Source of the DNA: Blastocatellia bacterium
Lineage (GTDB): Bacteria > Acidobacteriota > Blastocatellia > HR10 > J050
Direction: 5' to 3'
Assembly: GCA_026985075.1 (NCBI GenBank)
Contig: JALSQX010000022.1
Span: forward strand, 124,001-188,000
DNA length: 64,000 nt
Position numbers and translations under genes: made by a program. This document shows, piece after piece, positions 17,606 through 26,714 of the stretch (position 1 is its first letter; every line of letters starts with the position of its first letter). The notes under the pieces were generated by a model that was not told the origin of the DNA, ran no database searches, and saw nothing but the letters and a program-made list of their open reading frames with translations.

Positions 17606-18963
17606 ACGGCATCATCGGTCCGAGCTAAAGGAAGCCGCAGCGTGGCGACACACCCGCATCCCGTTGTGCGGTTTTGCAGGGTGAGCTGCCCACCATGGGC
17701 TTCGGCAATCTGTTGGCTCAGAACGAGCCCGATGCCCGTTCCTCCCGGCTTGGTCGTATAAAACGGGACGAAGAGGTTCTCGGCGCTGGCCAGACCCGGC
17801 CCGTCATCTTCGATCCAGATGTCGAGACAGTGGCCGCTCTTCCGCCATCCGATGCGCACGCCGCCATTGGTCTCCAAGGCGGCATCCACGGCATTTCGCA
17901 CCAGGTTGATGAGGAGCTGTTCCAACTGGTCTCTGTCCGCTTCGATGTGGAGTTGAGGTCCTCGCACGATGGCGACCGGAAGTCGCGTCTCCAGAGCCAC
18001 GATCCGACGAATGAGCGCCTCGACATCCACCGGTTGCCGTCGTGGCCGAGGTAACCGCGCCAGCCGCGTATAGGCCTCCACGAATCGACTCAACGCCTCG
18101 GCTCGCGAGGCGATCACCGTCAGTCCTCGCTGGGCATCCTCTTCCCAGTCCGAAGGTCTTCGCATGAGCAGCGTTCGCAGCGTCGCGGCCATGGATTTGA
18201 TCGGGGCCAGCGAGTTATTGAGTTCGTGACCGAGGACGCGTAATAATCGTTTCCACGCTTGCCGTTCTTCCTCTCGCAAAGTACGGCTCAAGTCGGTGAG
18301 GACGAGGAGTTGATGAGGCCGCCCCTGCTCCCAGAACGTGCGCCGCCGCTGCTCCCAACGCCCCACCCCGCCGGGGAAAGCTCTCTGAAACGTGCGGATC
18401 GGTTCGCCTCGCAAGCACTCGGCCAATCCCAGCTCGTCGGCCGTTCGCCCGAGAACCTGCTGGCTGGAGCGGCCCAGGAGACGCTCGCCCGTCCGATTCA
18501 CCAGTTTGAGGCGATGATGACCGTCGAAGGCGAAAATGGCCACATCGATCTCCTCCATCACCTTCCGGAGGAGTTGTGTTGCTTCCACAGCTTCCAGTCG
18601 TCCCTCGCGAAGCGCGTCGGCCAAGGCGTTGACCTCGCGAAATACCTCTCCTAAGACATCGGCCCGATGAGCGCCACGAGCGCGCAACGAATAATCGCCC
18701 TCTCTCAGCGCTCCGATGAGATTGGCGAGCGTTTGCAACGAATAGATGACCCGATGCCTGAGCGATAGCGACAAACCCACCCAGGGGAGGACGATCAACA
18801 GCGTGAGGGTCCACTGAACCTTGGCCTCGACATCGCCCGTCCAGAGCAAGATGAGAGCGATCGCCGATCCAGGGAGCCCACAAGCCAGTCCCATGAGGAA
18901 GAGCCATTGTTGGAACGACATCGGGGATCTTCTCCCGTGAGACGCTCGCCTATCCGAGTACAT
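17554..18963 (-). CDS. NtrY-like sensor histidine kinase
   Basis: A 469-residue inner-membrane kinase. Two transmembrane segments (about residues 18-42 and 50-68) precede a HAMP-like linker and a PAS domain (about 130-230). The H-box VLGHELNNSLAPIKS carries the phospho-accepting H246. The ATPase domain shows LVRNAVDAA, EDDGPGL, FYTTKPGGTGIGL and SQQIAEAHGG. There is almost no periplasmic loop, so the signal may be membrane-borne or cytoplasmic. ATG 18921 (MSFQQWLF) also has a good ribosome-binding site and could be the true start. The gene is co-directional with its response regulator. Confidence 0.92.
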   Translation of the reverse strand: MYSDRRASHGRRSPMSFQQWLFLMGLACGLPGSAIALILLWTGDVEAKVQWTLTLLIVLPWVGLSLSLRHRVIYSLQTLANLIGALREGDYSLRARGAHRADVLGEVFREVNALADALREGRLEAVEATQLLRKVMEEIDVAIFAFDGHHRLKLVNRTGERLLGRSSQQVLGRTADELGLAECLRGEPIRTFQRAFPGGVGRWEQRRRTFWEQGRPHQLLVLTDLSRTLREEERQAWKRLLRVLGHELNNSLAPIKSMAATLRTLLMRRPSDWEEDAQRGLTVIASRAEALSRFVEAYTRLARLPRPRRQPVDVEALIRRIVALETRLPVAIVRGPQLHIEADRDQLEQLLINLVRNAVDAALETNGGVRIGWRKSGHCLDIWIEDDGPGLASAENLFVPFYTTKPGGTGIGLVLSQQIAEAHGGQLTLQNRTTGCGCVATLRLPLARTDDAVHEPQDRAARAPRRRNR

Positions 18964-18985
18964 GCCCCTTCCCTCGATAACTCCT

Positions 18986-20350
18986 TCAAAGGCCGTATTT
19001 CTGAAGCCGCCGATAGAGCGCGCTCCGACTCAGGCCCAATGCCTCGGCCGCCCGACGCACATTCCCGCCGTACCGGGCTAACGCTTTTTGGATGAGAATC
19101 CGTTCCACCTCTTCCAGGCTCATCTCCTCGAGACGCTCATGCGTTCCACCGTCGGGTGGCAATCCCAGATCTTCAACGCCGATGCGCTGGCCACGCGCCA
19201 GGAGGACGGCTCGTTGGATGACGTGGTCGAGTTCTCGCACGTTGCCCGGCCAGGCATGCCGGAGCAGAGCCTCCCTCGCTGCCGGTTCCAGTTCACACAC
19301 CGGTTTGCGATAGCGTCGGGCATATTGATGGAGAAAATGCTCGGCCAGGAGAGGAATGTCTTCCACCCTCTCCCTGAGCGGAGGCAGATGAATTTCGACC
19401 GTGTTGAGTCGAAACAGGAGATCTTGACGGAATCGCCCGGCAGCGACCTCCTGGCGAAGATCGGCATTGGTGGCCGAGATGACCCGGACATCCACGCGAC
19501 GCGTCCGCGAAGATCCCACTCGCTCGAACTCTCCTGTTTCCAGCACGCGGAGGAGTTTGGCCTGAAGGTGAAGCGGAATGAGGGCGATCTCATCGAGAAA
19601 CAAAGTTCCGCCATCGGCCAATTCGAAGCGACCGACCCGATCGCGGCGCGCATCGGTGAATGCGCCCTTCACGTGGCCGAATAACTCGCTCTCAAAGACT
19701 CCCTCGGACAAGCTCGGCACATTCACCGTGACCAGCGGTCGCTGGCGACGATCGGAGGCGGCGTGGAGCACCCGGGCGACCACGCCTTTACCCGTTCCAT
19801 TCTCCCCAGTGATGAGAACATTGGCGTCCGATGGAGCTATCTGTTTAATGAGCTCGAAGACAGATCGCATGGCCGGCGAAGCGGCAATGAGCGTGGGTTC
19901 CTCCTCGTCGCGCAGCATGCGATTCTCGGCCTCCAGCCGCTCGCCTCTCCGCAGCGCGCGTCCCAGCTCCACCTGCGTTCGAATGATGCTCAACAGCCGG
20001 GCATTATCCCATGGCTTCTGAACGAAATCGCGAGCCCCCCGGCGCATCGTCTCGACGGCGAGTTCGATACTCCCCCAGGCCGTCATCACCACGACGGGGA
20101 GCGTGGAATCCCATCGACGGATCTCAGCGAGAAGATCGAGGCCTTCTTGCCCGGAGGTCGTATCTCGCGTGTAGTTGAGATCCATGAGGAGGAGATCGAA
20201 ATCCCGCTCAGCCAACCGCGACAGGATCTCTTCCGGAGAACGGACGAGATCCACGTCATACCCCTCACCCTTCAGGAGCAGACGCAGCGCCTCCAGTACA
20301 TCGGGCTGATCGTCAGCGATGAGAATCCGGGGAGTAGATGCTTTCGTCAT
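18986..20350 (-). CDS. Sigma-54-dependent response regulator (NtrC/NtrX family)
   Basis: A 454-residue cytoplasmic activator with three domains. The receiver (residues 8-125) has phospho-acceptor D57 (LLLMDLNY). The AAA+ domain (about 150-380) has Walker A GENGTGKG (182-189) and Walker B FLDE (251-254). A Fis-type helix-turn-helix (about 415-454) contains [20 protein letters not shown]. The sigma-54 contact loop reads GAFTDA (229-234) rather than GAFTGA, a variant seen in NtrX-like proteins. It lies 22 nt upstream of the kinase gene in one operon. Confidence 0.94.
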   Translation of the reverse strand: MTKASTPRILIADDQPDVLEALRLLLKGEGYDVDLVRSPEEILSRLAERDFDLLLMDLNYTRDTTSGQEGLDLLAEIRRWDSTLPVVVMTAWGSIELAVETMRRGARDFVQKPWDNARLLSIIRTQVELGRALRRGERLEAENRMLRDEEEPTLIAASPAMRSVFELIKQIAPSDANVLITGENGTGKGVVARVLHAASDRRQRPLVTVNVPSLSEGVFESELFGHVKGAFTDARRDRVGRFELADGGTLFLDEIALIPLHLQAKLLRVLETGEFERVGSSRTRRVDVRVISATNADLRQEVAAGRFRQDLLFRLNTVEIHLPPLRERVEDIPLLAEHFLHQYARRYRKPVCELEPAAREALLRHAWPGNVRELDHVIQRAVLLARGQRIGVEDLGLPPDGGTHERLEEMSLEEVERILIQKALARYGGNVRRAAEALGLSRSALYRRLQKYGL

Positions 20351-20716
20351 ATCACACGCCCAACCGGTTTTTCATTTTATTACATGGAATCGACGTTCCT
20401 CAAATCCCCGCCCGGCATTTTCACAAGGCCGTGGCGAGAGGATTGAGCGTCGAAGGTGTTGGAATCGAGGCCAATGAGATGCGATCAACATCCACAACCG
20501 GAAAAGGATGACGAGCGGGCTCGACGCTTCCACCGGCGATGAGAGCACCAAGAGGGTTCGGCAATCGAAGTCCCCCAGCCCGTGCGTCTCAAGCTACCGG
20601 GTAGAGGTCCCCGGGATGCTGTCATAGCGATAAGGTGCGAGCACCACACGCCTCGACACAGTCCTGCTCTGTGGGTCGATGACAGCATGTATGTTAACAT
20701 ATTACAGGAGGCGCAC
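20351..20716. other. Divergent intergenic region with inverted repeats upstream of the VapBC-like module
   Basis: 366 bases between the response regulator start and vapB, with no gene apparent. It contains ATGCTGTCAT (20616-20625) and its exact reverse complement ATGACAGCAT (20679-20688), 53 bp apart, then the palindrome at 20690-20701 and the vapB ribosome-binding site AGGAGG (20706-20711). The repeats probably serve autoregulation of the module. Confidence 0.5.
20690..20701. promoter_or_regulatory. 12-bp palindrome, candidate VapB operator
   Basis: TATGTTAACATA is a perfect palindrome lying 4 nt before the vapB Shine-Dalgarno and 15 nt before its start codon. VapB-type ribbon-helix-helix proteins typically bind short palindromes in their own promoters. 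It may also overlap the -10 region, so the assignment as operator is inference. Confidence 0.45.
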
Positions 20717-20956
20717 ATGGCACGAACGACAATCATACTCGACGATGATCTGCTCCTGGAGGTGAAGCAACTAGCCCAGGCCAATGGAACAACGGCGACC
20801 GCAATCATTCGAGAGGCCCTGAAAACATATATCGAACGGCAGCGGCGAGTACGGACGCTCTCTTTCACCGGGGTGGGCAAGAGCGGGCGCCGCTCGATCT
20901 CCAAACGAGCGGAGGCGATCCTGCGCCGGAAAGCCAAGAGCCGGGAGGGTTGGTGA
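20717..20956 (+). CDS. Ribbon-helix-helix antitoxin, VapB-like
   Basis: A 79-residue protein with an N-terminal ribbon-helix-helix (MARTTIILDDDLLLEVKQLA, then TTATAIIREALKTYIE) and a basic C-terminal tail that would wrap the toxin. The frame is open back to 20582, but ATG 20717 has a perfect AGGAGG 5 nt upstream. It is followed by a PIN-domain toxin with a one-base stop-start overlap (TGATG). The family both neutralises the toxin and represses its own operon. Confidence 0.85.
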   Translation: MARTTIILDDDLLLEVKQLAQANGTTATAIIREALKTYIERQRRVRTLSFTGVGKSGRRSISKRAEAILRRKAKSREGW

Positions 20957-21393
20957 TGGCGATCCTGGTCGATACGGGGTCGCTGTACGCACTGGCCGAT
21001 GAAGATGACGAATACCATGGCGTTGTCAAAAAGTATGTGGCTGACGTCCGCGAGCCTCTCATCCTGCCCAGCCCCGTCATACCAGAAGTCTGTTATCTGC
21101 TGCTCGATTATCTGGGGGCGGAGGCTGAAATCCAGTTTCTTCGCTCGCTCGTCCATCAAGAGATGCTGCTCGAACATCCCACGATGAAGGACATTGAGCG
21201 GGCCATCGAGATCCTGGAACAATACCGAGATGCCCACTTCGGCATGGTGGACGCGACCATCATGGCTATGGACGAACGATTGAAGATTCATGTGATTTTA
21301 ATGATCGATCATCGAGACTTCAGCCTCTATCGCCCCGGGCACTGCGACGCGTTCACCCTGGTTCCAGAGCCACTCCCACGGCGCAAGAAGTGA
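20956..21393 (+). CDS. PIN-domain ribonuclease toxin, VapC-like
   Basis: A 145-residue PIN-domain protein. The expected acidic residues are present: D6 (ILVDTGSLYAL), E44 (VIPEVCYLLL), D99 (GMVDATIMAM) and D118 (MIDHRDF). VapC toxins are Mg-dependent endoribonucleases acting on tRNA or rRNA. The start overlaps the antitoxin stop by one base. The stop is only two bases from the stop of the ADOP permease on the opposite strand. Confidence 0.88.
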   Translation: MAILVDTGSLYALADEDDEYHGVVKKYVADVREPLILPSPVIPEVCYLLLDYLGAEAEIQFLRSLVHQEMLLEHPTMKDIERAIEILEQYRDAHFGMVDATIMAMDERLKIHVILMIDHRDFSLYRPGHCDAFTLVPEPLPRRKK

Positions 21394-21395
21394 CC

Positions 21396-23816
21396 TCACT
21401 CATACCTCAAGACCCCTATCGGATCCACCCGCATCGCCCGCCGCGCCGGCAGGTAGCAGGCCAGTAGGGCAACGCCGGCGAGGATCAGCGAAGCACTGAG
21501 CCAAGTCAATGGATCTGTGGCCGTGATCCCATAGAGCAGGCTGGTCATAACCCGGGCTAAGGCGAATCCGCCGGCGAGTCCGATGAGCAGGCCGACCAAC
21601 ACCAGCCGCCATCCCTGCCTCATGACCATCGCCAACACATCGCGGGCCTGAGCTCCCAGCGCCAGGCGGATGCCGATCTCGTGGATGCGGCTGTTGACCG
21701 AGAAACTGATCACGCCATAGATGCCGGAGGCTGCGAGCAGGAGGGCCACCAATGCGAAGGCAGCGAACAAGCCTGCCACAACGTACGTGTCAGATAAGGA
21801 ATCATATATCACCTGTTGCATGCTGCGGATCTCGTATACGGGCTGCTCCTTGTCGAGCCGCCAAATCTCGCGCTTGACCGCGGCGGCCATGGCCAGCGGG
21901 TCCGATTCAGTTCGTACCACGAGCACCATCGCCCGCTGAGGATGCTGCGCGTGGGGCACGTACATCAGCGGCAGTGGTGGCGCGTCAATATCCGAGTTTC
22001 GGATATCCCCGACAACTCCGACGATCTCGATCGGGGAATGGCGATCACCATTCCTCAGCCTGATTCGTTTCCCGATCGGATCCTCATCTGGCCAGTACCG
22101 TCGGGCCATCGTCCGGCTGATGAGGGCGACAGCTGGTGCCCCGGTTGAGTCTCGTGGGGAGAGGCTTCGCCCCCTCAGAAGCGGAATGCGCATCGTCTCC
22201 AAGTAGCCGGGACTCACCACCACAAACGCTGCCCACGGCCGCTCGTTTGGAGACGGAACTGGCCTACCCTCGACGATGAAAGAAACGACCCTTTCACGGT
22301 CGGCCACCGGGAGCGTACTGACGGCGCTGGCGGATCTCACGCCCGGGAGTTGCTGAATGTCCTCCACCAATCGTTGGAAGAAAGCGCTCACTTGGGATTC
22401 GTCGCGATACTTGAGGGCCGGGAGGTCCAAGCGAGCTGTCAGGATGTTCTCCGGATCAAACCCCTCCTCGATCTGCTGCAGGGCTGTGACCGTCCTGATG
22501 ATCAACCCGGCGGCGAGGAGGAGCATCAGCGCCAGGGCAAGCTGGGACACCACGAGTGAACGACGGGTGCGATGGCCGCGTCCACTTCCGCGTGATCGGC
22601 TGCCTCCCTCCTTGAGCGCCTCATTCAGTTCTGTTCGGGACAATTGGACGGCGGGCCAAAGGCCGAAGATCAAGGGCATCGCAAGGGTGATGGCCAGCGT
22701 GAAGCTGAGGACCCGGCGGTCGATGACCATCTCGTTGATCGCCGGATTCATGCCACGGGTGGCCACGATCAGAACATCCACTCCCCAGATGGCGAGTAGG
22801 AGGCCGAACGCCCCGCCCAGTAACGCTAACAACACACTCTCGGTGAGTAGTTGTCGGATCAACCTCAGGCGGCTGGCCCCCAGCGCGGTGCGGGTCGCCA
22901 CCTCCCTTTGGCGGCCTGTGGCGCGTGCCAGTAAAAGGTTCGCAACATTCGTGCAAGCAATCAGCAGCACGAAGAGGACCACGAGACCGAGAAGGGCCAG
23001 CACCAGGCGAGCGCGCGGACCGCCCAGTTCCCTGGACAAGGGGACGACGTTGACTCCCCATCCAGCATTTGTATCGGGGAACTCACGCTGAAGCCGCTCG
23101 GCGATCATCCTGAGTTCAGCGGCGGCTTGTTTCAGGGTGATCCCCGGTCGGAGGCGCCCCGTCACTCTCAAAAAACGCCGTTCCCGATCAGACTGGCTGA
23201 CATCGAGAGCGAGGGGCACCCCCATCTCGATCTCTCTTAAGTTCCCGAATTCGAGGCCGGGAGGGAGCACCCCGACAACTGTATGGGGCTCGCCGTCCAG
23301 CATGAGCGTCTGTCCGATTGCATCCGGCCGGGACCCTGAATGACGCGCCCAGAAACCGTGACTCACCATCACAACGTGCCTTGCGCCCGGACGGTCTTCC
23401 TCGGCGCGAAAAGTTCGCCCGAGGATGGGCTCGATCCCCCAGAGCGAAAACAGGCTGGCCGAGACCCGCATGGCACTCACCCGCATTGGCTCCCCAAGAC
23501 CGGTCAAATTAAACGTCGTCGGCGAGAAAGCAGCCAGATCTTCGAACGTCCGATTCTGGCTCCGCCAATCAACGAAGTCTGGATAGGACACCTCGGCCCG
23601 GTCTCTGCCCCGCTGGGGATCCGTAGCCCACAAGAATGCAATTCGGTCAGGCTCCTTGAAAGGCAGCGGGCGTAAGACCAGGTTACTGACGGCACTGAAG
23701 ATCACCGTGTTAGCCCCGATACCCAGCGCCAGCGTGATGACGGCCACCGCGGTGAAGCCGGGGCTTCTGAGCAGCCCCCGCATTCCATAACGAAGATCTT
23801 GAACTACGCCTTCCAT
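21396..23816 (-). CDS. ADOP-type ABC permease (MacB/FtsX family)
   Basis: An 806-residue inner-membrane protein of the acidobacterial duplicated orphan permease type. It begins VVQDLRYGMRGLLRSPGFTA, followed by a transmembrane helix (AVITLALGIGANTVIFSAV). Two MacB-type periplasmic domains and two FtsX helix bundles follow (about residues 280-440 and 690-806), ending DPIGVLRYE. ATG 23816 has GAGGTG upstream; the longer open frame to 24020 lacks similarity. The paired ATPases and adaptor lie further upstream on the same strand, beyond an AbrB/MazF-like module. Confidence 0.9.
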   Translation of the reverse strand: MEGVVQDLRYGMRGLLRSPGFTAVAVITLALGIGANTVIFSAVSNLVLRPLPFKEPDRIAFLWATDPQRGRDRAEVSYPDFVDWRSQNRTFEDLAAFSPTTFNLTGLGEPMRVSAMRVSASLFSLWGIEPILGRTFRAEEDRPGARHVVMVSHGFWARHSGSRPDAIGQTLMLDGEPHTVVGVLPPGLEFGNLREIEMGVPLALDVSQSDRERRFLRVTGRLRPGITLKQAAAELRMIAERLQREFPDTNAGWGVNVVPLSRELGGPRARLVLALLGLVVLFVLLIACTNVANLLLARATGRQREVATRTALGASRLRLIRQLLTESVLLALLGGAFGLLLAIWGVDVLIVATRGMNPAINEMVIDRRVLSFTLAITLAMPLIFGLWPAVQLSRTELNEALKEGGSRSRGSGRGHRTRRSLVVSQLALALMLLLAAGLIIRTVTALQQIEEGFDPENILTARLDLPALKYRDESQVSAFFQRLVEDIQQLPGVRSASAVSTLPVADRERVVSFIVEGRPVPSPNERPWAAFVVVSPGYLETMRIPLLRGRSLSPRDSTGAPAVALISRTMARRYWPDEDPIGKRIRLRNGDRHSPIEIVGVVGDIRNSDIDAPPLPLMYVPHAQHPQRAMVLVVRTESDPLAMAAAVKREIWRLDKEQPVYEIRSMQQVIYDSLSDTYVVAGLFAAFALVALLLAASGIYGVISFSVNSRIHEIGIRLALGAQARDVLAMVMRQGWRLVLVGLLIGLAGGFALARVMTSLLYGITATDPLTWLSASLILAGVALLACYLPARRAMRVDPIGVLRYE

Positions 23817-23949
23817 AAGCACACCTCGATTCTCGCCTTTCGCGAATATCTGACCATTACTTCTCCGCCCGGTAAAGGACCGAATGACAGTCTCTTTAAT
23901 GGAGCTTGGCGAATTTCTGACGATATTGATCGACTGCCAGTTCCTCAGC

Positions 23950-23979
23950 TTGACACGATACCTCTGCCGCTTGTATGCC
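23950..23979 (+). promoter_or_regulatory. Promoter of the AbrB/MazF-like module with adjacent inverted repeat
   Basis: A perfect TTGACA (23950-23955) and TATGCC (23974-23979) are separated by 18 nt. Directly after it, TTACC (23980-23984) and GGTAA (23993-23997) form an inverted repeat around the expected transcription start, a fitting spot for an autorepressor. The antitoxin starts at 24015. Confidence 0.5.
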
Positions 23980-24014
23980 TTACCATCAATACGGTAAAGC
24001 GTAAAGGGTCGATT

Positions 24015-24239
24015 ATGCAAACAAGTAAACTTTCAAGCAAAGGCCAAGTGACCTTGCCCAAAGCCGTTCGCGATGCCCTCGGCGTACAGCCTGGCGATCT
24101 CATCGCCTACGAAGTCGAAGGCGATACGGTGCGCCTCAGACGCTTGGAGCCATTTGACGCCGCTTTTCACGCTGCCCTCTCCCAAACGCTCGACGAGTGG
24201 GCCAGTGAGGCTGATGAGGAGGCGTTCCGTGATCTGTGA
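24015..24239 (+). CDS. AbrB/MazE-like swapped-hairpin antitoxin
   Basis: A 74-residue protein beginning MQTSKLSSKGQVTLPKAVRD, the classic SpoVT/AbrB swapped-hairpin DNA-binding motif, with a short acidic C-terminal tail (DEWASEADEEAFRDL) suited to toxin binding. The frame is open back to 23799, but ATG 24015 matches the family start. Its end overlaps the MazF-like gene by 11 nt, and the GAGGAGG inside its last codons serves as the toxin's ribosome-binding site. Confidence 0.88.
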   Translation: MQTSKLSSKGQVTLPKAVRDALGVQPGDLIAYEVEGDTVRLRRLEPFDAAFHAALSQTLDEWASEADEEAFRDL

Positions 24240-24561
24240 CCAGCGGGATGTTGTGATCGTGCCATTTCCATTTAGCGAACGGGCTGGTCACAAGAGCCGC
24301 CCCGCACTCGTCTTCAGCGACCGTCTTTTCAATCGTCATGGCCATACGGTACTGGCGATGATCACGACGACGGGTCACCATCTGTGGCCCGGCGATGTGG
24401 TGCTGGCCAATCCTCGAGCGGCCGGCCTGAACGTGCCCTGTATGGTCCGGCTCAAGTTGTTCATGCTTGACAATCGCCTGCTCATCAAACGGCTCGGCCA
24501 GCTTTCGGCGTCCGATCGGCAGCACGTCACCGAGCAGCTTCACGCCTTTCTGTCCTGGTGA
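24229..24561 (+). CDS. MazF/PemK-like endoribonuclease toxin
   Basis: A 110-residue protein of the PemK/MazF family, which cleaves mRNA. It shows QRDVVIVPFPFSERAGHKSR, then PALVFSDRLFNRHGHTVLAM and VRLKLFMLDNRLLIKRLGQL. The start is inferred to be the GTG at 24229, preceded by GAGGAGG, overlapping the antitoxin by 11 nt. An upstream start in the same frame (24073) would be inside the antitoxin and is unlikely. Confidence 0.85.
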   Translation: MICDQRDVVIVPFPFSERAGHKSRPALVFSDRLFNRHGHTVLAMITTTGHHLWPGDVVLANPRAAGLNVPCMVRLKLFMLDNRLLIKRLGQLSASDRQHVTEQLHAFLSW

Positions 24562-24724
24562 TCCCGTGAAAATCAAAGGTCGATTCAGGCCGATTGTTCT
24601 CTGAGAGAGAATCATAACCGAGTCTCACCAAGAAACATCCATCTTCCCTCTCCTCCGAACGAATGAGCGCAGAGCAATAAATGACGGGTGCCTCACGACA
24701 AACCACTGACGATGGACAACAGGC

Positions 24725-25390
24725 TCAATCATCCACGATCCACCCATCGAACAGCTTGATGACCCGGTCGCCATAGGCCGCCCACGTCTCATTGTGGGTG
24801 ACCTGGACGATGGTCGTCCCGTCCTCATTCCGTCGTTTCAACAGATCCATGATCATCTTCCCCTGGCTCGAATGGAGGCTCCCGGTGGGCTCGTCAGCCA
24901 GAATGAGCCGGGGATGACCGATGACCGCGCGGGCCACGGCGACCAGTTGTTGTTGACCGCCGGAGAGCTGACTCGGGTAGAGATCCTTCTTGCCGACGAT
25001 TTGAAAGCGATCCAGGATGTCGGCCACTAATGCTTGCCGTTCCGAGCGCTTGACGCCCCGATAGGAGAGCGGTAAATCCAGATTCTCGTAAACGGTGAGG
25101 TGATCCAGCAGGTAATATTGCTGGAACACAAAGCCAATGTAGCGCTTGTGAAGCTCGGTTCGCTGCTTGGCGTTGAGCTGATGGACGGCCTGACCCAGGA
25201 AATAGTATTCCCCGCTCCAAGCCCCATCGAGCATGCCGAGAATGCCCAGCAACGTCGATTTGCCCGCACCGGACGGGCCCATGATGGTGAGGAACTCACC
25301 TTCTCTCACCTCCATAGTGATGCGGCGCAGGACCCAGGTCTTGATGTGCCCGTGTTGATAATATTTTTCCACATTCCTCAATCGGATCAT
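24725..25390 (-). CDS. ABC transporter ATP-binding protein, MacB/LolD-like (second of pair)
   Basis: A 221-residue nucleotide-binding subunit. Walker A is GPSGAGKST, the signature is LSGGQQQ, Walker B is LILADEP and the H-loop is VTHNE. Two positions are unusual: the signature is followed by L where R is usual (QQQLVAVARA), and the D-loop reads GSLHSS instead of GNLDS. It lies 76 nt downstream of a canonical paralogue and probably works with it and the adaptor in an efflux complex. Confidence 0.9.
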   Translation of the reverse strand: MIRLRNVEKYYQHGHIKTWVLRRITMEVREGEFLTIMGPSGAGKSTLLGILGMLDGAWSGEYYFLGQAVHQLNAKQRTELHKRYIGFVFQQYYLLDHLTVYENLDLPLSYRGVKRSERQALVADILDRFQIVGKKDLYPSQLSGGQQQLVAVARAVIGHPRLILADEPTGSLHSSQGKMIMDLLKRRNEDGTTIVQVTHNETWAAYGDRVIKLFDGWIVDD

Positions 25391-25466
25391 GGACGCCCTC
25401 GCCGACGGCCGCGGGAGATGACGGGCTGGGCCGCATCAGTCCTCACGCCCGGTTCCGCCGGGTTCC

Positions 25467-26216
25467 TCATCCGAATTCGAAGCCGCTTCGCCGAAGCTCT
25501 TCCTCTTCCTGAGCCCGTCGCCACGCCTCTTCTTCCTCGACGATGCGGCCGTCAAACAGGTGGATGGTCCGTTGGGCGTAGCGCGCGTAGCGGGGATCGT
25601 GCGTCACCATGCAGATGGTCGCTCCTTCCTCGTGGAGTTCGCGCAGCAGCTCCATGACCGCCCGTCCATTCTTGGAATCCAGGTTTCCCGTGGGCTCATC
25701 GGCCAGGAGGATGGACGGCCGACCGACGACGGCGCGGGCCACCGCTACACGCTGTTGCTGGCCACCCGAGAGTTGCGCCGGATAATGCTTCATCCGGTGA
25801 GCCATCCCCACGCGCTCAAGCGCTTCCTGCACGCGTTTTTTTCGCTCTGTGGCCGACATGCCACGATACGTGAGCGGAAGCTCGACGTTCTCGTAGACAG
25901 TCAAATCGCCGATGAGATTGAAGGCCTGGAAGATGAAGCCCACCTCGCGATTGCGTATCTGGGCACGCTCCGAAGGCGAAAGAGTGGCCACCGGCTTCCC
26001 TTTCAGCCAATATTCGCCCTCCGTCGGCGTATCCAGAAGGCCCATGAGAGAGAGCAACGTGGACTTGCCGCATCCGGAGGGCCCGGCCACGGAGACGAAT
26101 TCTCCCTCCTGGATGTCCAGATTGATGTTGGAGAGGGCGTGCGTTTCCACCTCTTCGGTATAGAAAATCTTTTTCACCCCCTCCATGCGGATGAGGGGAT
26201 ATGTGGGCTCGCCCAT
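25467..26216 (-). CDS. ABC transporter ATP-binding protein, MacB/LolD-like (first of pair)
   Basis: A 249-residue nucleotide-binding subunit with canonical motifs: [35 protein letters not shown] and VTHDP. It carries an unusual acidic and basic C-terminal tail (EEEEAWRRAQEEEELRRSG). ATG 26216 has AAGGAGG upstream and is preferred to the start at 26273. Together with the second ATPase, the adaptor and probably the ADOP permease it suggests a MacAB-type exporter. Confidence 0.92.
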   Translation of the reverse strand: MGEPTYPLIRMEGVKKIFYTEEVETHALSNINLDIQEGEFVSVAGPSGCGKSTLLSLMGLLDTPTEGEYWLKGKPVATLSPSERAQIRNREVGFIFQAFNLIGDLTVYENVELPLTYRGMSATERKKRVQEALERVGMAHRMKHYPAQLSGGQQQRVAVARAVVGRPSILLADEPTGNLDSKNGRAVMELLRELHEEGATICMVTHDPRYARYAQRTIHLFDGRIVEEEEAWRRAQEEEELRRSGFEFG

Positions 26217-26714
26217 CGGTATCCTCCTTGACGATTGACGTTCAACGACCGTCGCTCCCATCTCATCGATCAACGATGGTCGATTTCACTGTACTCCAAA
26301 TGCTCCCGCCACGCCAGTGGCCATGATCGGGAGCCATCGGGGAATCGCCCCGCGGCATTACCGCACCAGCACAGGGCGCTCCCTCGTTGAGAACGAGCAA
26401 ATCCCGTGCCACGACATACGCCACCCAACCAGCTTGCGTTTTCTCCAGCGAACCAGACATAGACTTCTGAACGAAAGGCGAGCAGAGAGCACGGGAACCT
26501 CGCCGAGTCCATCAACCTACTCGCCGTTTACTTCTCTTATGGGTCGCGATGGATTTCGACCTCATAGGCAGTCTCCTCGAAAATAGAAAGTGGCGCAAGA
26601 GACCACCTTGCGCTACCTCCTCCAGGCGTTTATTTTCATTCCCTCAGTGTGGCTCGCCGAGTCATGGATCGCTCCCTCCCATCCGAGAGTGATCGGGTCT
26701 TCCATTCTCCGCGG
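26217..26714. other. Non-coding gap within the efflux cassette
   Basis: 498 bases between the first ATPase and the adaptor gene. Short open frames on both strands have no recognisable similarity. The only structured element is the palindromic repeat at 26590-26616. The rest looks like eroded or spacer sequence. Confidence 0.5.
26590..26616. repeat. Dispersed palindromic repeat, copy 1
   Basis: A 27-bp imperfect palindrome with arms GTGGCGCAAG and CTTGCGCTAC around a 7-nt centre. It shares both arms with copies at 28331 and 30286. It sits in an intergenic gap and can fold into a hairpin. Confidence 0.7.

Noticed and set aside
20485-21291. Long minus-strand open frame opposite the VapBC-like genes
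   Set aside because: It is the antisense of a well-supported PIN-domain gene, and its translation has no recognisable motif.
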